DNA of 64,000 nt from an uncultured Bacteroidales bacterium (GTDB lineage: Bacteria; Bacteroidota; Bacteroidia; Bacteroidales; UBA932), in contig ONDR01000005.1 of the NCBI GenBank assembly GCA_900316675.1, forward strand, positions 4,321 to 68,320, in the 5' to 3' direction. Positions 35,291 through 45,100 of the stretch are shown one piece after another; position 1 is the first letter of the stretch, and each line of letters starts with the position of its first letter. The translations under genes and the position numbers were made by a program. Below the pieces are notes generated by a model that saw only the letters and a list, made by a program, of their open reading frames with translations, searched no databases and was not told the DNA's origin.

Positions 35291-35321
35291 TATATAGTCC
35301 GTTTTGCACAAAGGGTTAATT

Positions 35322-35358
35322 AAGTCGCCTGCCGGTCTTCGGTAGGCGACTTTTTTGT
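35322..35358 (+). terminator. Intrinsic terminator after the BACON lipoprotein gene
   Basis: AAGTCGCCTGCCG pairs with CGGTAGGCGACTT around GTCTT, and is followed by TTTTTTG. Very strong stem. Confidence 0.9.
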
Positions 35359-35449
35359 GTATATACTGCAAATAACTGCCTGGTGGCTTGCAGTTTTGGG
35401 GGATTTTTCTTTACTTCGTGGGTTAAATCGCTTTAAAATATTTAGTAGT

Positions 35450-35602
35450 ATGCAATTGCAGCAATACCAGGCGCCCGAGGCAGAGCTTGTCATGCTTTAC
35501 CTGCGCCAGAATGTACTTGTTTTAAGCAACTTCGGGAATCCCGGTCAGGCCGGCGACGGTTTCGGCGACGACACAATCATAGATATTACTACAGACTTCT
35601 AA
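35450..35602 (+). CDS. Small protein of 50 residues, Bacteroidetes 'YxxPE' type
   Basis: The start at 35450 gives MQLQQYQAPEAELVMLYLRQ and ends with GDDTIIDITTDF; the longer reading from 35357 would begin inside the upstream terminator. There is no signal peptide. The layout (YxAPEAEL near the N-terminus, a Leu/Ser hinge, then a NPGQAGDGFGDD Gly/Asp-rich tail) resembles the very common but uncharacterised short genes next to surface lipoprotein genes in Bacteroidales. It is 11 bases upstream of the nuclease lipoprotein gene, so the two are likely translated from one mRNA. Function unknown; a leader-peptide-like or export-linked role can only be guessed. Confidence 0.65.
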   Translation: MQLQQYQAPEAELVMLYLRQNVLVLSNFGNPGQAGDGFGDDTIIDITTDF

Positions 35603-35613
35603 ACTGCGGCCTT

Positions 35614-38136
35614 ATGAAAAAGAACTTATTCAGAATAATAGGCCTGGGCATAGCTGCAGTTGCGATGCTGGCCTCCTGCTCCAAGAGCGAGGAAGACATC
35701 AATCCCATTAACGAAGATGCATTTCAGATGGTGGTTTCTACCGGAGACCCCTCTACAAAAACAATAATCGACGACATTGGCGGTGGAAAATACGGTGTTT
35801 TGTGGCAGGCCGGGGACAAACTGGCTGTTTACGAAGTTGGCAACGGAACTGTCCAGGGCAGGACGGAATCCACTTCTCTTGCATCCGGAGGCGCAACGGC
35901 CCAGTTCCAGTTCGCCTTCAGCGGCAGCCCTTCCGCTCCGTACGATTACACTTTTGTGTATCCGGCAGCGGCCCTTTCTCTGGAGAGTACCAAGTATTTG
36001 GTTAGCCTGCCTGCAACCCAGACCTTTGTTGCAAACAGCTTTGATCCGGCAGCCGATGTATTGATTTCTGAACATATACATTCAGAGAGCACTCGTCCTG
36101 ATAACATCAATGCACGTTTTGTCCGCCTTGGCGGCACGGCCCGAATGACCATAAAGGCCCCAACGACAACCGAAACCATCCAGAAGATTATCTTTTCTAC
36201 GACGGATGTCGATATTGCCGGTAAGTTTGAGCTGAATCCTGCTACCGGCGAGCTTTCCGATGCCACGGCAGAGGGCTTCAAGTCAATTACCCTTACTCCG
36301 GCAACCGCCACTGCCTTCACCGGCGAGGTCGTCGTTTGGTTCCGCCTGGCAGAGGTGACCCTTACCAATAACTTCACTGTTAGCGTCACCACGGACAAGA
36401 AAACCTATACCAAGACTCTTTACCTGAACACCCTTGGCCGCCAGCTTCCGTTCCAGAACAGCAAGCTCACCAACTTTGGAATTGACCTTCGCGAAACCGG
36501 CGGAGTTTCGGTTTTAAATGAAGATGTTATTAATGCTGAGTTTACCGGTGTGACCAGCTATTCCTATGCAACATGGAGTGGTAAAAAAGGAACTGCTACA
36601 AATGCTGTATATGCGGGAAATTCCAATACTCAGACTACAGGATACATTGGTCTTAGAAAGAATCACAGCAATTCAGGTATTGTCTCTACGTCTTCTGGCG
36701 GTATGCTAAAAACGGTAACTTTAAGCGTGTTCAGTGACAGTGATACATATTCCCGCACAATAGATGTATACGCAAAGACTAGTCCTTATAACAGTGCAGA
36801 GGATCTTTTTAATTCTGAAACAGCCGGAACTTTAATTGGTTCTGTGACTACACCGGCTAATCAGGTAAATACCGAGACAGTTGTAATCCCGGCAGGCTAT
36901 ACTTATGTTGGTATTCGCTCAAATGATTATACATCTTATCTTGTAGAGGCGCGTATTGTTTGGGAAGGACTGGCGTCGCCTGAAGTAACTACAGGTGCGT
37001 CTTCCGGCATTACGTGTTCTTCTGCTGTGCTTGAGGGCTCGGTTGTAAATGCGGCCGGCGGTATATATGAGGCCGGTTTCTACTGGGATACCGACGAGGC
37101 TTCATTGGCTGCCATGCAGCATCCTGACCAGGTTGTGACAACTGACGGTTTCGCTAATCCCAGCGGCTCCTTCAATGCAACCCTGGGAAGCCTTAACGAG
37201 CTTACTACATACTACTATCGGGCATATGTCCTTTGGCTGAATACAGAGACAAATACATACGAGGAGTTTAAAGGCTCCATCCAGTCTTTCCAGACAATAA
37301 CACGTGATTACAGTGTTGCGGGTTGGTTGGAGCTTCCGTCTTATACTACAGCCGGAATGGCCGGAACTACTACGTCATCATTGTCTGACTTGTATTGGAT
37401 AACCCATAAGGCCGAAATGGGCGGTCGCGAGCAACGTAATTATACCATGCTTTATGACCCCGAGCTGTATACTTCCTATTGGGTAGCATACCCTTTGTGC
37501 AGCGATCATATGACTTCTGGCCGAGTTGATTCTTGGGGCATTTTTGACCCTAAAGTTCCTAAAGGCAAACAGTTTAATCTTTCTTCTGGTTATGGAGTAG
37601 ATGAAGGAAGTAACTATTATGCAAGAGGTCATCAGATTCCAAATGCAGACCGTAATAATGTGTCCACAATGCAGGAACAGACCTATTATCCCACAAATAT
37701 GACTCCTCAGTTGCAGAATGGTTTCAATGGTGGTATTTGGGTGGATCTTGAATCTGCTGTGCGTTCCGCTGTCCATGCTGGTGATACCGTTTATGTTGTA
37801 ACGGGTGCGGCATTCCTCAAGAAAGGAGAGTCGAAAGAGATCAAAACCATCTATCCTACAGGTGGAAGACCAAGTCTTCAGGTTCCTAACTATTATTGGA
37901 AAGTTCTCCTTAAGGTTAAATGGAATGGTAGCAGCATCAACAATGCTAAAGCTGTGGGTTTCTGGCTTGAGCATAGGGATGACTTAAGATCAAGCACTTC
38001 GGCTTACCAGAATTACACCACCACCGTGGACCAGATTGAGGCGTGGACGGGATTTAACTTCTTTGCGAACTTGCCGGAGGCGCTGCAGAATGCCTGCGAG
38101 AATAGTTCGGACTGGACAGCATTCAAGAACTTTTAA
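35614..38136 (+). CDS. Surface lipoprotein with C-terminal DNA/RNA non-specific endonuclease domain
   Basis: 840 residues: lipobox MLASC, fimbrillin-like beta domain (about 35-290, LWQAGDKLAVYEVG, VYPAAALSL), a second beta domain (about 295-450), and an Fn3-like domain (VTTGASSGITCSSAVLEGSV). The C-terminal NUC1/EndA-type His-Me finger nuclease has YARGHQIPNADR with the DRGH-like core (His near 673), followed by YYPTNMTPQLQNGFN containing the metal-site Asn region. It probably cuts extracellular DNA or RNA for nucleotide scavenging or biofilm remodelling. ARGH instead of DRGH is a known variant but weakens the certainty of activity. The stop overlaps the MFS start (TAATG). Confidence 0.85.
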   Translation: MKKNLFRIIGLGIAAVAMLASCSKSEEDINPINEDAFQMVVSTGDPSTKTIIDDIGGGKYGVLWQAGDKLAVYEVGNGTVQGRTESTSLASGGATAQFQFAFSGSPSAPYDYTFVYPAAALSLESTKYLVSLPATQTFVANSFDPAADVLISEHIHSESTRPDNINARFVRLGGTARMTIKAPTTTETIQKIIFSTTDVDIAGKFELNPATGELSDATAEGFKSITLTPATATAFTGEVVVWFRLAEVTLTNNFTVSVTTDKKTYTKTLYLNTLGRQLPFQNSKLTNFGIDLRETGGVSVLNEDVINAEFTGVTSYSYATWSGKKGTATNAVYAGNSNTQTTGYIGLRKNHSNSGIVSTSSGGMLKTVTLSVFSDSDTYSRTIDVYAKTSPYNSAEDLFNSETAGTLIGSVTTPANQVNTETVVIPAGYTYVGIRSNDYTSYLVEARIVWEGLASPEVTTGASSGITCSSAVLEGSVVNAAGGIYEAGFYWDTDEASLAAMQHPDQVVTTDGFANPSGSFNATLGSLNELTTYYYRAYVLWLNTETNTYEEFKGSIQSFQTITRDYSVAGWLELPSYTTAGMAGTTTSSLSDLYWITHKAEMGGREQRNYTMLYDPELYTSYWVAYPLCSDHMTSGRVDSWGIFDPKVPKGKQFNLSSGYGVDEGSNYYARGHQIPNADRNNVSTMQEQTYYPTNMTPQLQNGFNGGIWVDLESAVRSAVHAGDTVYVVTGAAFLKKGESKEIKTIYPTGGRPSLQVPNYYWKVLLKVKWNGSSINNAKAVGFWLEHRDDLRSSTSAYQNYTTTVDQIEAWTGFNFFANLPEALQNACENSSDWTAFKNF

Positions 38137-39335
38137 TGGAGCAGACAGGACAGGACAAGCTTTGGAATTCCAATTACTGGAAGGTGATGACGGCGAACTT
38201 CAGCATGAGCTTCGCCTTCTACCTTCTGGCACCGCTGCTGCCGCTTTACCTTAGCGAGCACTTTGGCGCCGGTAAGGAACTCATAGGCCTGGTACTGTCC
38301 GGCTATGCCATTACGGCCCTGCTTGTACGCCCCTTCAGCGGCTTCCTGGCGGACAGTTTCCCCCGCAAAAGGGTGCTGCTGATAAGCCTTTGCCTGTATT
38401 TTGTCTTCTTTGGCGGCTATCTGGTTGCCGGAAGCATCGTCCTTTTTGCAATTGTCCGAACCCTGCACGGAGGCCCCTTTGGGGCGGCATCGGTAGCAAA
38501 CAGCACCATGGCGATAGACGTACTGCCATCGTCCCGAAGGACGGAAGGAATTGGCTATTACGGACTTAGCAACAATGTAGCGACGGCAATCGCTCCCTCT
38601 GTCGGCCTGCTGGTATATCAGTGGACCGGCAATTTTGACATATTGTTCATTATTGCCTTCGCGGTTGCAGGCCTGGGCTTTTGGGCCGACAGCACCATTA
38701 AGGTTAAGAGCCGCCAGCTTATCAATAACAAAAAGGCCCTGTCGTTGGACCGATTCTTCCTGTTGAAGGGCTGGGCGATAGGAGTGAACATTTCCATCTT
38801 TGGCATTTGCTACGGCGTTCTTAGCAACTATCTTGCAATTTACAGCAAGGAAGAGATGGGCATGACCGGCGGAACAGGTGTATTCTTCCTGCTTCTGGCC
38901 CTGGGCCTGATTATGTCCCGCCTTACTGGCGTAAGGTCGCTAAGGCAAGGGAAAATAGTGGCCAATGTTGGCCAGGGCGTGGTTTTTTCTACCATCGGCT
39001 ACCTGCTATTTGTGGCCTGCCCCAATGAAATTGGCTATTACGGGGCGCCGCTGCTCATCGGTTGGGGTAACGGCCATTTCTGGCCCGCCTTCCAGAATAT
39101 GATTATCAATGTAGCTAACAAAGACGAGCGTGGCACTGCCAACTCAACCCTCCTGACGGCATGGGACCTGGGGGTCGGAGTAGGCATTGTGCTTGGAGGC
39201 TCGCTTGCAGAAAATATCAATTTCAGTTTTGCCTTCTGGGCAGTGGCAGCCATCCACATTGTGGGCGCCCTGTTCTTTATAATTACGCGACGCGACTACC
39301 TGAAACGAACAATTTTGAACTATGGAACCAACTAA
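38136..39335 (+). CDS. MFS transporter
   Basis: 399 residues, about 12 hydrophobic helices. The loop motif GFLADSFPRKRVLL between helices 2 and 3 is the conserved major-facilitator signature. LVLSGYAITALLVRPFSG precedes it. Substrate unknown; the family includes drug, sugar and nucleoside exporters and importers. Start ATG overlaps the nuclease stop (TAATG) and its 3' end overlaps serB by 14 bases, so nuclease, transporter and serB appear to be one transcription unit. Coupling to the nuclease may point to nucleoside or nucleotide-product transport, which is inference. Confidence 0.88.
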   Translation: MEQTGQDKLWNSNYWKVMTANFSMSFAFYLLAPLLPLYLSEHFGAGKELIGLVLSGYAITALLVRPFSGFLADSFPRKRVLLISLCLYFVFFGGYLVAGSIVLFAIVRTLHGGPFGAASVANSTMAIDVLPSSRRTEGIGYYGLSNNVATAIAPSVGLLVYQWTGNFDILFIIAFAVAGLGFWADSTIKVKSRQLINNKKALSLDRFFLLKGWAIGVNISIFGICYGVLSNYLAIYSKEEMGMTGGTGVFFLLLALGLIMSRLTGVRSLRQGKIVANVGQGVVFSTIGYLLFVACPNEIGYYGAPLLIGWGNGHFWPAFQNMIINVANKDERGTANSTLLTAWDLGVGVGIVLGGSLAENINFSFAFWAVAAIHIVGALFFIITRRDYLKRTILNYGTN

Positions 39336-40557
39336 GGAACAAATACTTATAAGAATTGCCGGCAAGGATAGGATAGGTCTTACGGCAGAAGTAATGGCCA
39401 TTCTTGCAAAGTACGATGCCCAGATTCTGGACATCGGTCAGGCCGACATTCACAGCACCCTGTCCCTGGGCATACTGATCCGTATCGATGACAACCTTTC
39501 AGGACAGGTAATGAAAGAGTTGCTGTTCAAGACCACGGAACTTGGGGTAAACATCGGCTTCGAACCCATTTCAGACGACGATTATGAAGGTTGGGCAGGC
39601 CGTCAGGGCAAGAACCGCTACATCCTTACCGCCATCGGAAGAAGCCTGAGTGCCAAGCAGATAGAGGCTGCAACGGAGATAATTTCCCGCCATCAGTTGA
39701 ATATCGATGCCATCAAACGACTGACAGGCCGAATGAGCATCAAGCACCCGGAGCGCAATGTGCGCGCGTGTGTGGAGTTTTCTATCCGCGGAACGCTGGA
39801 AAATAAGGCCGCTTTCCAAAAGGAACTGATGACGCTGTCGGCCGATTCGGGCATGGACTTCTCTTTCCAGAAGGACGATATGTACCGCCGCATGCGCAGG
39901 CTGATCTGCTTTGATATGGATTCTACCCTTATTCAGGCCGAATGCATTGACGAACTGGCCCGCCGCCACGGGGTTTACGACAAGGTGGCTGCCATTACCG
40001 AGCGCGCTATGCGCGGAGAAATCGACTTCCGCGAAAGCTTTACCCAGCGTGTTGCTCTGCTTAAGGGACTGGATGTGTCCGTAATGAGGGAAATAGCTGA
40101 GAATCTGCCAATTACGGAGGGTACGGACCGCCTTATGAGCGTGCTTAAGACCTGCGGCTACAAGATTGCAATACTTAGCGGTGGTTTCACTTTCTTTGGA
40201 GAGTATCTGCAGCGCAAGTACGGAATAGATTACGTTTATGCCAACGAACTTGAGGTAGGGGAGGATGGCAAACTTACCGGCCGCTATGTGGGCGAAATCG
40301 TCGACGGCCGCCGTAAAGCCGACCTCCTGAAGCTTATTGCAATGACAGAGAAGGTCAATCTGGCCCAGACAATTGCGGTAGGCGACGGTGCCAACGACCT
40401 GCCGATGCTTATGGAGGCCGGCCTTGGAATTGCCTTCCACGCCAAGCCGCGAGTTAAAGAAAGTGCACGTCAGAGCCTTAGTACTATAGGTCTGGACGGA
40501 GTGCTATACTTCCTGGGTTTCAAAGATTCACATTTGGGAGAGCAAGGAAAACTGTAA
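39322..40557 (+). CDS. serB: Phosphoserine phosphatase with N-terminal ACT domains
   Basis: Last step of serine synthesis (O-phospho-L-serine to serine) in the cytoplasm. 411 residues. The N-terminal half holds two ACT-like regulatory domains (ILIRIAGKDRIGLTAEVMAI; RYILTAIGRSLSAKQIE). The C-terminal HAD domain starts with the nucleophile motif FDMDSTLIQAECIDELA (near 196) and has ILSGGFTFFGEYL and AVGDGANDLPMLMEAG. Overlaps the MFS gene by 14 bases and stops directly against the ATG of the ECF sigma factor (TAAATG). Identity secure. Confidence 0.95.
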   Translation: MEPTKEQILIRIAGKDRIGLTAEVMAILAKYDAQILDIGQADIHSTLSLGILIRIDDNLSGQVMKELLFKTTELGVNIGFEPISDDDYEGWAGRQGKNRYILTAIGRSLSAKQIEAATEIISRHQLNIDAIKRLTGRMSIKHPERNVRACVEFSIRGTLENKAAFQKELMTLSADSGMDFSFQKDDMYRRMRRLICFDMDSTLIQAECIDELARRHGVYDKVAAITERAMRGEIDFRESFTQRVALLKGLDVSVMREIAENLPITEGTDRLMSVLKTCGYKIAILSGGFTFFGEYLQRKYGIDYVYANELEVGEDGKLTGRYVGEIVDGRRKADLLKLIAMTEKVNLAQTIAVGDGANDLPMLMEAGLGIAFHAKPRVKESARQSLSTIGLDGVLYFLGFKDSHLGEQGKL

Positions 40558-41127
40558 ATGACACGGGAAGACGAGAAAATATGTCTTAGGGAACTCTCCA
40601 ACGGTAGCAGGCAGGCGTTTGAATGGCTGTTTCTGGAGTGGCATCCGCGTCTTGTGGACTTCTTCAACCGCATTTTAGGCGGGGACGAAGAAACCGCATA
40701 CGACTACGCGCAGGATGTGTTCTTTGATATATGGATGTCCCGTAAGAAGTTTTCCGAGGTCAATTCTTTCTCTGCCTACATCTTCCAGATGGCCAGGTTC
40801 AAGGCCTACAATCATTTTGACAAGAACGCTGTAAAAACCAAATTCACCCGCGACGCCGAGGTGACCGGCAGCGAAAGCACCCCCTCCGGCGAGGCTGTCA
40901 TAGAAGCATCTGAAACTGAAACCATTATACGCAAAACCCTAGAGCGAATGCCGCAGAAACGCCGCAAAGTGTTCATCCTGAGCCGCTTTAAAGGGAAGTC
41001 CAATGACGAGATCGCCCAGGAACTGGGAATTAACAAGAGAACAGTAGAAAACCACATAACAAACGTCCTTGACACACTAAGGAAACTGGTTAAGTTTATA
41101 GTCATTTTGTGTGTTACAGGCCTTTAG
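40558..41127 (+). CDS. ECF-type RNA polymerase sigma factor (SigW/RpoE-like)
   Basis: 189 residues. Sigma region 2: DYAQDVFFDIWMSRKKF and AYIFQMARFKAYNHF. Region 4: RMPQKRRKVFILSRFKGKSN and the helix-turn-helix GINKRTVENHITNVL. It would direct RNA polymerase to the downstream SusC promoter when released by the FecR anti-sigma. It begins with no spacer after the serB stop, so a basal supply from the serB transcript is likely. Such sigma/FecR/SusC triads in Bacteroidetes act as trans-envelope switches for glycan loci. Confidence 0.93.
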   Translation: MTREDEKICLRELSNGSRQAFEWLFLEWHPRLVDFFNRILGGDEETAYDYAQDVFFDIWMSRKKFSEVNSFSAYIFQMARFKAYNHFDKNAVKTKFTRDAEVTGSESTPSGEAVIEASETETIIRKTLERMPQKRRKVFILSRFKGKSNDEIAQELGINKRTVENHITNVLDTLRKLVKFIVILCVTGL

Positions 41128-41145
41128 AATTACATTACGATAAAG

Positions 41146-42027
41146 ATGGATAAAAAAACTAACATAGAGGAAGTATGGAATGAGAGTGGCGGAGAGGTCA
41201 ATTCTCGCACTTTCATGGAACTTCTGCGTCTTGGAAAGAGGATAGAGGTCGCTGAGGCCCGAAGCCGGCGCAGGAGGACCTTTGCCTATGCCGTAGCCAT
41301 TGCCGCATCGCTGGTTGCAGTTGTATCTGCGACCTTCCTGCTTACGCGCAACGAGTATGCCGTCTCTCCTTTGGACAGCACCCGCAACCTTGTGGCAGCC
41401 TATGGCCAGATGTCGTCCATCAAACTGGAAGACGGAACGATGGTTCATCTGAATTCCGGTTCCACTCTTTTATATCCGGCCTCTTTCAAAAACGGCAGCC
41501 GTATTGTCTATCTGACCGGCGAGGGTAACTTCGACGTTGCCAAAGACCCTGACAGGCCTTTCATCGTCAAGACCTCTTATATGGATGTCCAGGCACTTGG
41601 AACATCGTTCTGCGTACAGTCCTTTGTTGGGGATCGTGATGTACGTACAACCCTGAAGGAGGGAAAGGTGAAGGTGGATGTCCATTCAGGGGAAGGGAAG
41701 TCATACATTCTTGATCCCGGCATGCAGTTGGTTTATACTCCATCCCGCAAGAATGTCTTCCTTGCGATGGTTGATGCAGAAAGGGTAATGAGCTGGCAGA
41801 ACGGCTATCTTACCTTCAACAATGCATCCTTCCCCGAGGTCGCATCCGCACTTGAAAGGCGCTTCAACGTATCTATCAGCTACAATTCAGAAAACCTGAA
41901 GAAGAATGCCCTGAACGTGCGTTTTGTGCCGGACGAGACCCTTGAAGACGCCCTTGGCGTCCTGACCCTTCTGTTGCCTGGTTCAAGATATAGGATAGAG
42001 GGAGAAAGGGTTTACTTCCATTTCTAG
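41146..42027 (+). CDS. FecR family anti-sigma factor
   Basis: 293 residues. A cytoplasmic N-terminus (TNIEEVWNESGGEVNSRTF) would hold the sigma factor, one membrane helix follows (FAYAVAIAASLVAVVSATFLL, near 45-66), then a periplasmic FecR domain (GQMSSIKLEDGTMVHLNSGS; FDVAKDPDRPFIVKTSYMDV) and a C-terminal DUF4974-like STN-binding region (LERRFNVSISYNSENLKK). It lies 18 bases downstream of the sigma gene and upstream of a SusC with an STN domain, so a complete signalling relay is present. Confidence 0.93.
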   Translation: MDKKTNIEEVWNESGGEVNSRTFMELLRLGKRIEVAEARSRRRRTFAYAVAIAASLVAVVSATFLLTRNEYAVSPLDSTRNLVAAYGQMSSIKLEDGTMVHLNSGSTLLYPASFKNGSRIVYLTGEGNFDVAKDPDRPFIVKTSYMDVQALGTSFCVQSFVGDRDVRTTLKEGKVKVDVHSGEGKSYILDPGMQLVYTPSRKNVFLAMVDAERVMSWQNGYLTFNNASFPEVASALERRFNVSISYNSENLKKNALNVRFVPDETLEDALGVLTLLLPGSRYRIEGERVYFHF

Positions 42028-42037
42028 AAAAATCGCC

Positions 42038-42051
42038 TTTGACGCGTCAAA
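42038..42051. promoter_or_regulatory. Perfect 14-bp palindrome upstream of SusC
   Basis: TTTGACGCGTCAAA lies 84 bases before the SusC ATG. It may be a regulator site or part of the ECF promoter region. A second dyad (ATTGTGT 42099-42105, ACACAAT 42119-42125) sits just upstream of the start. No other gene is seen in 42028-42134. Confidence 0.5.
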
Positions 42052-42134
42052 AAATTTTATCGTTTTATTTGTGTGTCCTTTGGGGGCGCGCTTACTTTAT
42101 TGTGTAACCCAAAGTTTAACACAATTACTTAGGT

Positions 42135-45100
42135 ATGAAGAAAATCATTTTTGCAACGTTGTTCTGCCTTTTCTTGTGCGGATCCTTGTATGCTCAGACG
42201 CAGCAAGTGACCATGCAGGGAGGGGAGTCAGCATTGGGACAGGTTTTCAAAGAAATCGAGTCCCAGGCTGGGTTGTCAGTAGATTATGACGCCCAGGAAG
42301 TAGATGTAACCCAGAAGGTGACAGTCCCTGCAGGGAAGGTTACCGTAAAGGCTTTGCTTGACGCCGTTCTGGATAGGCTTGGTTATACCAGCACCATCCG
42401 CGGCACACATGTCATAGTAAAGACCAAACAAGCACCGCAGAAGCCGACTGTTACCGTAAGCGGTACGGTTGTGGACACCAAAGGTGATCCGGCTATCGGT
42501 GTGGGAGTATTACTGAAAGGGACCTCTCAGGGAACCGTAACAGGAGCTGATGGCCGCTATACCATCACCGTTCCCGGTAATGCTGTTCTGGTATTCTCTT
42601 CCATGGGATACAAGACCGTAGAAGTAGCAGTAGAAAACCGTCGCGTCATTAACCTGGAAATAGAGGAAGACGCTCTTTTTCTTGAAGATGCGGTGGTTGT
42701 GGGATACGGTGTTCAGAAGAAGGAAAACCTGACTGGCGCCGTTTCTGTCGTATCTTCAAAATCTATCCAGAACCGTACTCAGGCCAACCTTGGTAACATC
42801 CTTCAGGGTACAGTGCCCGGCCTTACCGTTACCAGTCCTTCCGGACGTCCCGGCGAAAGCGTATCTATCAACATCCGTGGTTGGAACTCTATCAACTCAG
42901 GTTCCCCGCTTGTTCTTGTCGACGGTGTGGTTGGTTCCCTTGAAAGGGTGAACCCCAACGATGTAGAAAGCATATCAGTACTTAAGGACGCCTCTTCCGC
43001 AGCAGTTTACGGAGCAAAGGCCGCATTCGGAGTTGTGTTGGTTACCACAAAATCCGGCGGCGACAGCGACGGCCATGCAAAAGTACGTTACAGCAGCCGC
43101 TTCGGCTTCTCATCTCCCACCACTTCAACAGATTGGGAGACACGCGGATACTATTCAGTATATCTTGCCAACCTTTTCATGAAGGCTTACAACGGCAACC
43201 AGCAGATATACTACAACGAGGACGACATGGAGGAGCTCTGGCTTCGTCGCAACGACAAGAAAGAGAACCCCGACAGACCCTGGGTCATCATCGACCAGAG
43301 CCAGGGCCGCAACACTTATAAATATTATGCAAATACCGACTGGTGGCATTACTTCTTCAACGACCGTAAGCCTATCCAGAATCACGATATCTCCTTCAGT
43401 GGCAGCACTAAAGGTGTAAAATATTTCCTCTCAGGTAATTACAACAAAGAGCAGGGCCTTTTCCGCATCAATCCCGATGTCTATAATAAATACAACCTTC
43501 GCGCCCGTTTCTCTTTTGATGTAAATCCTGTGCTGAATATCAGCAACAATACAGCATACTATTCATCAACTTACACATATCCCGGCCTTGCAGACCAGAA
43601 CGATACGTTCTACAAACTCACTGCCGGCTTCTTCCCCTTCCTGGTTCCCCAGACCCCGGACGGCAACTATCTGTATCAGACCGATTCCGGTGGCGGCGGC
43701 CAGTCAATCTCCGGCAACATCGCCAACAAGAACTTCAAGAATAAGGAAAGGGTAAGCAACTTTACCAATACGACAGAACTGACCCTCAAGCCTATCAAAC
43801 AACTTGAGATCAAGGGAAACTATACTTATTCCCAGAACAATGGTTCAACAATGAACCGTAGAGTGAACGGCGTCTTCGCATCCAAGATTCCTATGCAGAC
43901 TGAACTCCTTACTACCGGTGACAATGAGGACAAACTGTCCGAATCTACCCAGAGCATCGAGCTTCATTCATTGAACCTGTATGCAACATATACCGACACC
44001 TTCAACGAGTCTCACAACATTAAGGTGATGGCCGGTACCAACTACGAGACTTATTATCACAAGAAACTTACCGCAGCTGGCTATGACCTTCTCTCACAGG
44101 AACTTAACGACCAGAACCTGGTGAGCGGCGACGAGAACGGCGTTAAACGCACCGAGACCGGTGGCGGTCAGTCAGAATACGCACTGCTCGGCTTCTTCGG
44201 CCGTATCAACTACGACTATCAGGGCAAATATCTGGTAGAGATCAGCGGTCGTTACGACGGTACTTCACGTTTCAAGACCGGTCAGCGTTATGGCTTCTTC
44301 CCTTCAGCATCTATAGGTTGGAGAGTTTCACAGGAAGAGTTCTTCCGTCCTTTGAAGGATTGGTGGAACGACCTTAAGATCCGTTTCTCTTATGGTAGCC
44401 TTGGTAACCAGCAGGTTGGTTATTATGACTATATCCGTTCCATTACCCTTGGAACCCAGAGCTATCTGTTCGGCGCCAACAAGTCTTCTATCGCAACTTA
44501 CGGCAACCCTGTAGCATCAGACCTTACTTGGGAGACCGTTCAGCAGAAGAACCTTGGTCTTGACCTCTCCTTCCTGGACGGCAAGATTATGTTCACCGGC
44601 GAGGCTTACATCCGTGATACCAAGAACATGCTTACCACCGGTAAGGCTCTTCCTTCAGTTTACGGCGCATCCGCTCCTAAGACTAACAATGCAGACCTCC
44701 GTACCAAAGGTTATGAGCTCTCCCTTACTTACAGGAACAACTTCAACCTCTTTGGCCGTCCGTTCGAGTACAGCGCAACCGCTACCTTCAACGACTATAT
44801 TGGCCACATCACCAAGTTCGATAACCCTACCAACGACCTCTCTACCTATTATGAGGGCATGCGTTACGGCGAGATTTGGGGATACACCACCGGCGGTCTG
44901 TTCCGTACTGACGAAGAAGCTAAGACCTATCCTGTAGACCAGTCTTCAGTTTGCTCTATCATCTATTCTTCAGCAGGTGACGAGCACGGCCTCAGGGCTG
45001 GTGACCTCAAATACCTTGACCTTGATGGTGACGGTGTGATTGGAAAGGGCAGCAATACTCTTGACAACCCCGGCGACCGCAAGGTGATCGGTAACTCTCA

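Noticed and set aside
35357-35449. Longer start for the small protein gene
   Set aside because: It begins at the edge of a strong terminator and adds residues unlike the short-protein family; the start at 35450 fits better.
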